Source of the DNA: Acidobacteriota bacterium
GTDB taxonomy: Bacteria > Acidobacteriota > Terriglobia > UBA7540
Assembly: GCA_021784615.1 (NCBI GenBank)
Contig: JAJYHU010000339.1
Location: 1 to 5,593, forward strand
Length of the DNA stretch: 5,593 nt
Direction of reading: 5' to 3'
The notes under the pieces were generated by a model. The model had not been told where the DNA came from, did no database searches, and saw nothing but the letters and a program-made list of their open reading frames with translations. Both the position numbers and the translations under genes were made by a program. Numbering within the stretch: the first letter of the stretch is position 1; each line of letters begins with the position of its first letter. This document shows positions 1-5,593 of this stretch, one piece after another.

Positions 1-2229
1 GACGGGTAGGGTGGCTGAAAGATGCGTCAGCGGGCCCAAATGGGGCTCAATCGAAACTTGGCGGAAGCCCGCTTTGGCGGGATCGATCCCGGCAACCGTT
101 GCCAGGAAATCAAAATTGGGATGAGCGCTCCAGGCGTGGCAATCGGAGCGTGTCGGCTCTGGCATCTCCGCCCAGGTCGTCAAACCAAGTTTGAGCATTC
201 GGCGCCACGGACCAAGCTGGCTTAGGTATTCGTCGCCAAGACCGGCTTTGTCCATGGCGCGGAATAGATAGAACCGGAAATAGTATGAGCACTGGGTAAG
301 CGAGGGATCCGTCAAAACGCGTTGGAGCACAGGTCGCTGCTCCCTAATTGGAATGGCATCTGTTAGAACCCCGAGGATATTGGCATGCTGGCTGAAGTCC
401 TTTTGGGCGGGAGTATCCGCCAAAAGCCCTCGCGAACGATTCCAGCAGGTCGCATAGACAGCGTGTGCGATTCTGGCGGCTAGAGCGCGGTCAGATTCGG
501 CTCGTCTTGCGCTGCCAAAGGCCGATTCAAGGTCGCCTGCGGCGCGCAAGGCGGCGGCAAACTGCAGGCTCAGAATGGAAGACTGTCCATTAGCTTCCAT
601 GGGAGGCACGCCGTCCTTAAAGTTCTTTGTCCAGTCGACAAAGTTCCACCAATCCATTTTTCCGAGCAGTCCTGTAGGAGACATCCGGCGTTCAAACCAG
701 CCGAGGACGTCCCGCATGCCGGGCAGGAACTGGCGGAGAAAGTTTGCGTCGCCGTGATACCACCAGAGATCGTGCATCGTGTCGATCCAGAAAAGTGAAA
801 AAGGCGGAATGAATTGCGGCAGGTGCGAGGGATAGCGGCTTTGGGTGATGCCTTCCGGAATCCGCGAATCGTTGAGAAGTTCGATGGCGTTTTTTGCCAG
901 CCGGTCGTCTCCGGTCATGTAGAGTGAAATCAATATCTGAATGCGGGTGTCTCCGGCATACTGGAGCTGTTCGTAGTACGGGCAATCCATGTAAGTTTCA
1001 TGGGCGCACAGCCGGGCTGTACGCCAGCCCACCTGCCACATCTTTTCGAGCACCGGGTCGCCGCTCGCAAAAGTTGCGCGCATTTTAAAAGGATACGCGG
1101 TAAACATGCCTCGAAAGTCGTCAAGAACCAGCGGAGCCGACGCCGTTTTAATATCGATCTGCAGATAGCGGTAGGTGCGCCACCAGAGCGGCCGGAACAT
1201 GCGGTGGTCGCCACCATCGGGAAGAAATACGTCTTGGTACCCGACAATCTTTTTCCCCGCCGTGACGTTCCGGTTGCCTTTTCTGCCGTCCTTCCACAGC
1301 GCCTCTGCATAAGTCAGTGTAACCGTGCTCCCGCGGCCTCCACTCACCAGCAGTTCCGGATATGCGGTTGTCTCATGAGTCTGATCGAACAGCAGGCTGG
1401 CGGAAGTGTTTGCCGGAATGGTGATGGGAGCGCGCCCCTGGAGAAAGTTTTCGCTTGCCTCAATCCCCTTCGCACGTACCAGCCGGACGAGCCGTTCGGG
1501 CTTTTCCTCCATAAAGGGAATATTTCTTGGCACAAGCATCCAGGGGGAAGAACTATCTTGGATCCCGCGCGGGTCGGCCGGCCCGAGAGTCGCGGCAGTC
1601 TGCCATTTGGAGTCGTTGTACCCTAAATCCTGCCAGCCCCAGGGCACCTCAGATCCATCCCATCGCTCGCCGGGACCGACGACGCTGTAAAAGGGAATGC
1701 GCTTACGGTTGACGGGGATCATTTGAATGGCATGGCTGACCCGGCACTTCCAACTCGAGTTCGAGTTTACGACCGCCTCTCGGGCGCTGTCTCCCTGAAC
1801 CAGTAGTCCGGTCTCATTGCTCATTTGCGCCATGGGTGCAAGCTCAGCAAAGTTCCACACAATCGCCGCAAGCACATTTGCGCCCGAACGTAGATTTTTA
1901 GAGATATCGATTGTCGCGTAGCGCCAGTGGAACAAGTCTCCCCGCGCAGGCCCTTCCAGAACGCGAACTCCGTTTACGAAGAGTTCGTAGCGGTTGTCTC
2001 CGGTCACGCTGATAGTGAAGTGCTGGGGCTTGCGGGCAAGCGAAAAATCCTTCCGGAAATAATAGACTCCGAAATCTTGATGTGGGCTGTCCGGGCAGGC
2101 AATCCACATTGCCGGCCAACGATGGTGCAGGAGATCGATTTCGGCGCTTATGGTCGGGGACAGCACTGAGGGGACAAAAACGAAGCAGAAAAGGAAAACT
2201 AAAATTCTGATATTAAATGTCACTCGCAC
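1..2229 (-). CDS. Secreted family 78 glycoside hydrolase (alpha-L-rhamnosidase-like), 3' end beyond the window
   Basis: The frame is open for 743 codons without a stop or frameshift and runs off the left edge. GH78 enzymes are inverting hydrolases that mostly release terminal alpha-L-rhamnose. Residues 1-29 form a Sec signal peptide with a Phe/Val/Leu-rich core at 9-19 and probable cleavage after I-S-A29, so the enzyme is exported. Residues ~36-190 are a beta-sandwich (GDNRYELFVNG, HWRY). About 190-390 is the rhamnosidase beta domain ending in FRPLWWRTYRYLQI. About 395-705 is the (alpha/alpha)6 catalytic barrel, followed by the start of the C-terminal beta domain (HPNFDFLATVAGI). Catalytic landmarks are DCPYYEQLQYAGD (D415, E420, D427) and TTWAE (E688), with RSDCHAWS after it. 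The D-x4-E-x6-D spacing equals that of D567/E572/D579 in Bacillus RhaB, so E420 is the likely acid and E688 the likely base. Roughly 60-90 residues are probably missing. The start is GTG: an in-frame TGA at 2250-2248 excludes a longer protein, and AGGAGA lies 8 nt upstream. The exact sugar specificity cannot be read from the sequence. Confidence 0.93.
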   Translation of the reverse strand, partial: MRVTFNIRILVFLFCFVFVPSVLSPTISAEIDLLHHRWPAMWIACPDSPHQDFGVYYFRKDFSLARKPQHFTISVTGDNRYELFVNGVRVLEGPARGDLFHWRYATIDISKNLRSGANVLAAIVWNFAELAPMAQMSNETGLLVQGDSAREAVVNSNSSWKCRVSHAIQMIPVNRKRIPFYSVVGPGERWDGSEVPWGWQDLGYNDSKWQTAATLGPADPRGIQDSSSPWMLVPRNIPFMEEKPERLVRLVRAKGIEASENFLQGRAPITIPANTSASLLFDQTHETTAYPELLVSGGRGSTVTLTYAEALWKDGRKGNRNVTAGKKIVGYQDVFLPDGGDHRMFRPLWWRTYRYLQIDIKTASAPLVLDDFRGMFTAYPFKMRATFASGDPVLEKMWQVGWRTARLCAHETYMDCPYYEQLQYAGDTRIQILISLYMTGDDRLAKNAIELLNDSRIPEGITQSRYPSHLPQFIPPFSLFWIDTMHDLWWYHGDANFLRQFLPGMRDVLGWFERRMSPTGLLGKMDWWNFVDWTKNFKDGVPPMEANGQSSILSLQFAAALRAAGDLESAFGSARRAESDRALAARIAHAVYATCWNRSRGLLADTPAQKDFSQHANILGVLTDAIPIREQRPVLQRVLTDPSLTQCSYYFRFYLFRAMDKAGLGDEYLSQLGPWRRMLKLGLTTWAEMPEPTRSDCHAWSAHPNFDFLATVAGIDPAKAGFRQVSIEPHLGPLTHLSATLPV

Positions 2230-2237
2230 GGGCTTGC

Positions 2238-2243
2238 TCTCCT
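2238..2243 (-). promoter_or_regulatory. Ribosome binding site fixing the GTG start of the glycosidase
   Basis: AGGAGA on the minus strand sits 8 nt before the GTG at 2229-2227. The only other start codon ahead of the signal-peptide core is GTG at 2223-2221, which would leave a 14-nt spacer. The first in-frame ATG is residue 41, past the signal peptide. The 2229 start is therefore preferred. Confidence 0.7.
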
Positions 2244-2328
2244 GGTTTCATAACGGCGCTTGAAGTATGCGCATTCCCTAATTGGGTTAATTCCTGTTCC
2301 ACATAGTTGTTCACGGTTAAGGATGTGA

Positions 2329-2357
2329 ATTATGCATAGTCTGGAGTTAGAAGTCAA
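2329..2357 (-). promoter_or_regulatory. Sigma-70-type promoter for the glycosidase gene
   Basis: On the minus strand TTGACT (2357-2352) is followed after exactly 17 nt by CATAAT (2334-2329). Each hexamer matches consensus at five of six positions. Transcription would start near 2322, giving a leader of about 93 nt before the GTG at 2229. The site lies in the 205-bp gap after the coiled-coil gene, so the glycosidase probably has its own transcript. A small dyad, TTCAC-N10-GTGAA (2329-2310), overlaps the predicted start point and could be an operator, but arms this short are common by chance. I see no clear intrinsic terminator for the upstream gene in this gap. Confidence 0.55.
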
Positions 2358-2434
2358 AGTGAAGCAAATGGGAGCAGCCAACGCGGGAGGTTCGAGGGGG
2401 ATAATAGGCCAGCGGAGTCAACGACGAACGAAAC

Positions 2435-3358
2435 TCACCTTGCCTGCGCCTGGGAGTTTTGGTTTCTAGAATCCAAGTCACTAGGAACGGCCAGCATCCC
2501 CGAAATATGTCCCTTTGTGATTTCGGATACGACGATCTCCATAGGGAACTGGCTGCGCTGGGTATAGAATTGGATAACCTCATTTAAGGCCCGGTCTTTG
2601 AGTTCAACCGATTTGTCGTCCACGATGAGGCGTAGGGTATAGCGCTGATTCGGCACGTTAGTGCTGGCAAGCTTTATGGAGATAGGTCCCACACGTTCGA
2701 ACCGCGATTGCTTCTTCAAGCTGAAGGGTATCCCCGTTCGGCGGGTAATTTGCAAGAGTTGGTTGACGGCGTTCTGGTTCTGTGCCACTTGGTTCCGTTG
2801 TGTATCAAGCTCGCCAACCACGTTGCCCAGGCGATTGACGGTTGCTTCCCATTCCTGATGACTTGCGTTAAGGTCACCCTGCAGCAGCTTCAAGCCCGGG
2901 TCGGGTTTTGCCGCCGTTGTGGGTTGGGCTTGAGGGGAGGGCTTGGGTTGCGAAGATGGGGGGACTAACGGCTTTGGAACGGGTGCGTCTGCCGTATGGA
3001 CCAGCGGATGGTGAGCGAGTTCCGCGGACAAGACAGGGGTCGCTTTCGGTTGCGGCTTCGGGATACGATTGCCTTCCGCAGGGGGGGATATGGAGGGTCT
3101 CCGCTTTTTCTCAAGCTCGTCAATTCTGGCTTGCAAAGACTCAATCTTGTGCTGAAGTTGCGCCACCTGCGTATTGTTGCTGGGGTCAGTGTTTGAAAGT
3201 CCGCCAGCCTTAATGTATCGATAGGCTGCAAGGGCCCCCAAGGCCGCAACAAGGATTAGGACAAGTGCTCCAGGCAAGGGCGAACGCGATGGAGAGGGAG
3301 ATGGGGCCGTTTGCTTGGACTTAACAAAGACTTGACGGTCATATCCGAATCCACCCAT
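2435..3358 (-). CDS. Single-pass membrane protein with Pro-rich linker, two coiled coils and a C-terminal domain of unknown function
   Basis: The 307-aa protein is not a named family I recognise. Residues 1-29 are a short basic, Ser/Pro-rich tail, followed by one hydrophobic helix at 30-46 (GALVLILVAALGALAAY). It has no signal-peptidase-like site, so a membrane anchor with N-in/C-out topology is most likely. The first coiled coil spans ~64-86, with V65, L68, I72, L75, I79 and L82 in 3-4 spacing. Residues 88-155 are a Pro/Lys/Gln/Ala-rich, probably disordered linker. The second coiled coil spans ~159-205 (W170, V174, L177, V181, L184, V191, V198, L202). Residues ~210-292 look like a small beta-rich domain with FERVGPISIKL and RYTLRLIVDDKSVELKDRALNE. 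I recall similar tails in acidobacterial hypothetical proteins, but this needs a search. AGGGAG lies 6 nt before the ATG. The gene follows the PEGA gene by 29 bp and is probably cotranscribed with it. A scaffold or periplasm-spanning adaptor would fit the architecture, but that is inference. Confidence 0.9.
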   Translation of the reverse strand: MGGFGYDRQVFVKSKQTAPSPSPSRSPLPGALVLILVAALGALAAYRYIKAGGLSNTDPSNNTQVAQLQHKIESLQARIDELEKKRRPSISPPAEGNRIPKPQPKATPVLSAELAHHPLVHTADAPVPKPLVPPSSQPKPSPQAQPTTAAKPDPGLKLLQGDLNASHQEWEATVNRLGNVVGELDTQRNQVAQNQNAVNQLLQITRRTGIPFSLKKQSRFERVGPISIKLASTNVPNQRYTLRLIVDDKSVELKDRALNEVIQFYTQRSQFPMEIVVSEITKGHISGMLAVPSDLDSRNQNSQAQAR

Positions 3359-3387
3359 GACAAGCTCCCTGCTCGCTGACTAGCTCC

Positions 3388-3993
3388 TCAATGTATTTGG
3401 ACCTCGACCTGAGTTGGGTAGCGGGCTTTCAGGGTTAGAGAATATTCGCGCGTCTCACGGGGAAGCAGGTCGACTTCCCGCTCTGCGTGATCCATGCGCG
3501 TGCCATCCATCGCTAACTTATATTGGCCGGGCGAGATGACGAGGAGCAAAGGGGTTCGCCCGACAATCTTTCCATTGATACGCACGTAGGCGCGGTCGGG
3601 AGTAGACCTCAACATGAGCTTTCCGGCGTCCTTTCCGGCATGGGCTTCGAGAGCCTGGCGGTTGGCCTCGATCGAACCATTGATGAGGGAGTCATCAATA
3701 AACTTGGTTCCCTTGGAATTCGATAGCTTGCTCTGGATAACCGAGGGCTTCTCGTCCGGCCCAGTTGGGAATTTTACTTTATTCATCACGTTGATGCCGC
3801 TCATGCTTCCGGAGATGCCGGAGGTTGCTGAGCCGTATTCGGCGGCCGCTTGAGCGAAGGCACAAGCCACTCCGAGAGCTAGCAATAGGATTAGCTCACC
3901 TCCTCGCAGGAGCAGACTGTATTTAGTTAAGGAATCGCTTGACCACCGGCTTATCGAAAAACCTGCATTGTTTTTCATCATAGAGGCTGCCAT
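3388..3993 (-). CDS. Exported PEGA-domain protein
   Basis: The protein has 201 aa. The N-terminus has an unusually long n-region (1-33), a hydrophobic core at 34-45 (LILLLALGVACA) and a likely signal-peptidase I site after A-F-A47. C44 does not sit in a proper lipobox (G at -3), so a lipoprotein is unlikely. Residues 50-123 are Gly/Ser-rich and then polar, with no recognisable fold. Residues ~124-189 match the PEGA pattern of a short beta-sandwich: G-K-L-x-L-x-S-x-P, then AYVRINGKIVGRTPLLL, then the P-G-x-Y turn at 155-158. The family's eponymous P-E-G-A is P-D-R-A here (132-135). PEGA domains are common in surface and envelope proteins and have no known enzymatic role, so this is probably a periplasmic or surface binding/structural protein. 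AAAGGAGA lies 7 nt before the ATG, which supports M1 over the Mets at 5 and 6. It is the first gene of a pair with the coiled-coil protein downstream. Confidence 0.9.
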   Translation of the reverse strand: MAASMMKNNAGFSISRWSSDSLTKYSLLLRGGELILLLALGVACAFAQAAAEYGSATSGISGSMSGINVMNKVKFPTGPDEKPSVIQSKLSNSKGTKFIDDSLINGSIEANRQALEAHAGKDAGKLMLRSTPDRAYVRINGKIVGRTPLLLVISPGQYKLAMDGTRMDHAEREVDLLPRETREYSLTLKARYPTQVEVQIH

Positions 3994-4020
3994 TAGTTAA
4001 TCTCCTTTGAGTTGGAGTTC

Positions 4021-4056
4021 TTCCCTTAGATGGAGCCCCCTCCTGGAACCAGGGAA
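4021..4056 (-). promoter_or_regulatory. Possible stem-loop in the PEGA gene leader
   Basis: In the minus-strand transcript UUCCCU (4056-4051) can pair with AGGGAA (4026-4021). Inside the loop, GGAG and CUCC form a second 4-bp stem around GGGG. The structure ends 12 nt before the AAAGGAGA ribosome binding site, where it could affect translation or mRNA stability. It matches no riboswitch I recognise. Confidence 0.25.
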
Positions 4057-4153
4057 AACCGGATTGCATCTCCGTATTTGCCTTGACGGCTTCCGTCGTG
4101 CGTGGCGGATTGCACTGATCGGTTCATTATTGCGCCCGACCAAAACTCACCTT

Positions 4154-4182
4154 AGCATATATCGAGAATTCCGTTTGGGCAA
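4154..4182 (-). promoter_or_regulatory. Candidate promoter for the PEGA/coiled-coil gene pair
   Basis: TTGCCC (4182-4177) and TATGCT (4159-4154) are separated by 17 nt; each matches the sigma-70 consensus at four of six positions. A dyad, GCAAG-N2-CTTGC (4190-4179), overlaps the -35 and could bind a repressor. The perfect TATAAT at 4210-4205 is a rival -10 element, but no acceptable -35 lies 16-18 nt ahead of it. The predicted leader would be about 150 nt. Confidence 0.3.
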
Positions 4183-4481
4183 GAACTTGCGTATTAATAG
4201 CTGAATTATACTTTGAACGAGGAACGGCGAAGGAAGTCGGGTTTGCGTTAAAGAGTGTGTGGTTACACTTGCAAATGGCCTATCATCGCATGTGTATTCA
4301 ATGGGATAGGGTAGCAGTGAGTACATCGTTTGCATGCCGATTGGATGGTCAGAAAATGATCGTCGGGTCAATATGGTTTTTTACATTCCTGGCATGCGCC
4401 GTTTTCCCCACCAGTAGTATCCGAGGACTTCAGCAAGACCGACCACGGATAGGATGGCGAGCCATGCATCATCAGCAAGGT

Positions 4482-4500
4482 CAGGCCCGGTTGCGGCCTG
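4482..4500 (-). terminator. GC hairpin after the dehydrogenase gene, possible terminator
   Basis: CAGGCC and GGCCTG form a perfect 6-bp stem around a 7-nt loop, beginning 38 nt past the dehydrogenase stop. No T-run follows on the minus strand (ACCTTGC), so it is not a classical intrinsic terminator. It may only protect the 3' end or be incidental. Confidence 0.2.
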
Positions 4501-4538
4501 TTTGGGGTGCAGGCTGGATGAGTGGGTGCGAATCGCTC

Positions 4539-5573
4539 TTATGGAATCACAGCCGCCTTGAGTTCCCCGTTCCGGTTTTTCATGCTTTGGAAGAAGCGCG
4601 GCAGTTCATCAAGCGGAATCTCTCCGGTGACAAAGTCTGAAGCGCGGACGTCGCCTCGGGCGACGGTATCAAGAGCTTTGCGGATAAACCGCGGGGTGTG
4701 ATGGAATGTGGATCGGATCGTAATCTCAGAGTAGTGCAGAACGGAGGGATCAAACTGCACATGACTGCCGCGCGGGCAGCCTCCAAACAGGTTCACAGTT
4801 CCACCCCGCCGGACCATCTGAACAGCCCACTGCCATGTTTGGGGAATTCCCACGGCTTCGATGACGGCATCAGCGCCGTGGCCGCCTTCAGTAAGCTGGC
4901 GGACGGCCTGGACTGGATTCGTCTGCTCGGATACGTCGAAGGCGGCCATGGCGCCCAGGCGCTCCGCAGACCGGATCTGGCTTTTTCTCTTGCCTAAGGC
5001 TACCACCCGGACTCCCTGGCCCGAGAGGATTCGAATGAACTTCAAGCCAATCGGTCCACAACCAATAACCACCGCGGTGTGGCCGGATTGAATTCCGGTC
5101 TCTTCGATCCCGCGTAGAATGCACGCCAGAGGCTCGACAAGTGCAGCGTCCTGAAACGAGACGTGAGGAGGGATTTCTAAGGTGTTCGCCCGGACGATGC
5201 GGCCGGGAATACGGATATATTCGGCGTAGGCGCCGTTGTTGAACAGGAGCGCCTCGCAGAGATTGGACTGTCCTTTTCGGCAAAAGACGCATTCATTGCA
5301 GGGAGCGGAATTTGCCGGAACTACCCATGTGCCGGGTCGCAGGCCATTCTCGACCTCGCTCCCGACAGCCTCAACCACGCCGGCGAGTTCATGGCCGAAC
5401 ACCGCGGGCGGGACGATCATGCGGGCGTGATAGCCCTGCCGCCAAACCTTCAGGTCCGTACCGCAGGTCAATGCCACCTTGACGCGGACAAGAACCTCAT
5501 CTGCGCCAAGATTGGGGATGGGGATACGTTCAATTTTTAAATCTTCGCGGCCATAGAGAACCGCGGCACTCAT
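4539..5573 (-). CDS. Zinc-dependent medium-chain alcohol/polyol dehydrogenase
   Basis: The complete 344-aa protein has the usual length of the zinc-containing MDR superfamily (sorbitol, threonine and alcohol dehydrogenases), soluble enzymes that oxidise an alcohol with NAD(P)+. The GroES-like domain (1-~150) carries the catalytic zinc ligands C37 (TCGTD), H61-E62 (GHE) and E147 (VEPLA). The structural zinc site is C92, C95, C98 and C106. The Rossmann domain has GCGPIG at 171-176. The second strand ends in V-V-A-L-G194-K-R, with Gly and two basic residues where NAD-specific members usually have Asp, which hints at NADP+ use. All key residues are intact, so it should be active. The substrate is unknown: the subgroup resembles uncharacterised dehydrogenases starting with A-A-V-L-Y-G, and threonine or sorbitol activity cannot be assigned. 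The ATG has only a weak GGTGAT ahead of it, and the frame stays open to the right edge, but the N-terminus is typical of the family. Upstream control lies outside the window. Confidence 0.95.
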   Translation of the reverse strand: MSAAVLYGREDLKIERIPIPNLGADEVLVRVKVALTCGTDLKVWRQGYHARMIVPPAVFGHELAGVVEAVGSEVENGLRPGTWVVPANSAPCNECVFCRKGQSNLCEALLFNNGAYAEYIRIPGRIVRANTLEIPPHVSFQDAALVEPLACILRGIEETGIQSGHTAVVIGCGPIGLKFIRILSGQGVRVVALGKRKSQIRSAERLGAMAAFDVSEQTNPVQAVRQLTEGGHGADAVIEAVGIPQTWQWAVQMVRRGGTVNLFGGCPRGSHVQFDPSVLHYSEITIRSTFHHTPRFIRKALDTVARGDVRASDFVTGEIPLDELPRFFQSMKNRNGELKAAVIP

Positions 5574-5593
5574 ATCACCGTCAAGATGTGTAT

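Larger units (their letters stand above)
3994..4538. other. 545-bp intergenic region between the dehydrogenase and PEGA genes
   Basis: No complete gene is convincing here on either strand. From the dehydrogenase end, in minus-strand order, it holds a GC hairpin (4500-4482), then the end of a start-less open frame with a membrane-like segment (stop TAA at 4383-4381). Next come AT-rich promoter-like sequences between 4210 and 4154, including a perfect TATAAT at 4210-4205 with no good -35 and a TTGCCC-N17-TATGCT pair at 4182-4154. A leader stem-loop follows at 4056-4021, and the PEGA ribosome binding site is at 4008-4001. The length and AT-richness of the middle part fit a regulatory region for the PEGA gene pair. 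Confidence 0.6.

Noticed and set aside
340..350. The 11-mer TCCCTAATTGG occurs here and again near 2275-2285
   Set aside because: A shared 11-mer is expected by chance in a window this size; one copy is inside GH78 coding sequence and the flanks do not match.
1000..1626. 208-codon open frame on the plus strand
   Set aside because: It lies wholly antisense to the GH78 coding frame, whose residues are continuous and family-like throughout; the product has no recognisable motifs.
2888..3097. Low-complexity, Pro-rich segment in the coiled-coil gene as a possible DNA repeat array
   Set aside because: There is no regular nucleotide repeat unit; it is a compositionally biased protein linker.
4147..4371. 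74-codon minus-strand open frame upstream of the PEGA gene
   Set aside because: It lies across the predicted promoter elements, shows no domain-like pattern and has no Shine-Dalgarno sequence near its ATG.
4257..4640. 127-codon plus-strand open frame in the gap after the dehydrogenase
   Set aside because: It overlaps the dehydrogenase 3' end antisense, has a composition without clear protein character and no good ribosome binding site.
1..5593. Mobile element, phage, CRISPR or defence system
   Set aside because: No transposase, integrase, Cas, nuclease or toxin-antitoxin-like frames, no terminal inverted repeats and no repeat-spacer pattern were seen on either strand.

Overview
The window reads as an ordinary bacterial chromosome segment, moderately GC-rich by eye, with all four recognisable genes on the minus strand. 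Neither strand shows RNA genes, insertion sequences, CRISPR arrays or phage genes. The set is a secreted GH78-type glycosidase, a PEGA-domain exported protein, an anchored coiled-coil protein whose C-terminal domain I associate with Acidobacteriota, and a zinc-dependent dehydrogenase of a type I recall from the same phylum. This suggests Acidobacteriota (Terriglobia-like), but the assignment rests on family recall, not on a search, and is tentative.

Layout in direction of transcription (high to low coordinates): (1) 5573-4539, a complete medium-chain zinc alcohol/sugar dehydrogenase, 344 aa. (2) 4538-3994, a 545-bp gap with no convincing complete gene. It holds a start-less open frame encoding one membrane-like segment (stop at 4381), a GC hairpin just after the dehydrogenase, weak promoter candidates with a small dyad, and a stem-loop just upstream of the next ribosome binding site. 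(3) 3993-3388 and 3358-2435, a tight two-gene unit 29 bp apart. The first gene encodes an exported protein with a C-terminal PEGA domain. The second encodes a single-pass, Pro-rich, double-coiled-coil protein with a small C-terminal domain of unknown function. (4) 2434-2230, a 205-bp gap with the best promoter in the window (TTGACT-N17-CATAAT). (5) 2229-1, a GTG-started secreted family 78 glycoside hydrolase (alpha-L-rhamnosidase-like) that is open through the left edge; only the end of its C-terminal domain is missing.

The glycosidase is exported and probably releases L-rhamnose or a related deoxy-/uronic sugar from plant or microbial polysaccharide. The dehydrogenase could oxidise a sugar or polyol in the cytoplasm, but the sequence does not tie the two together. 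The PEGA and coiled-coil pair looks like a small envelope module and is the least explained part of the window. I found no defence system, mobile element or other clearly new machinery.
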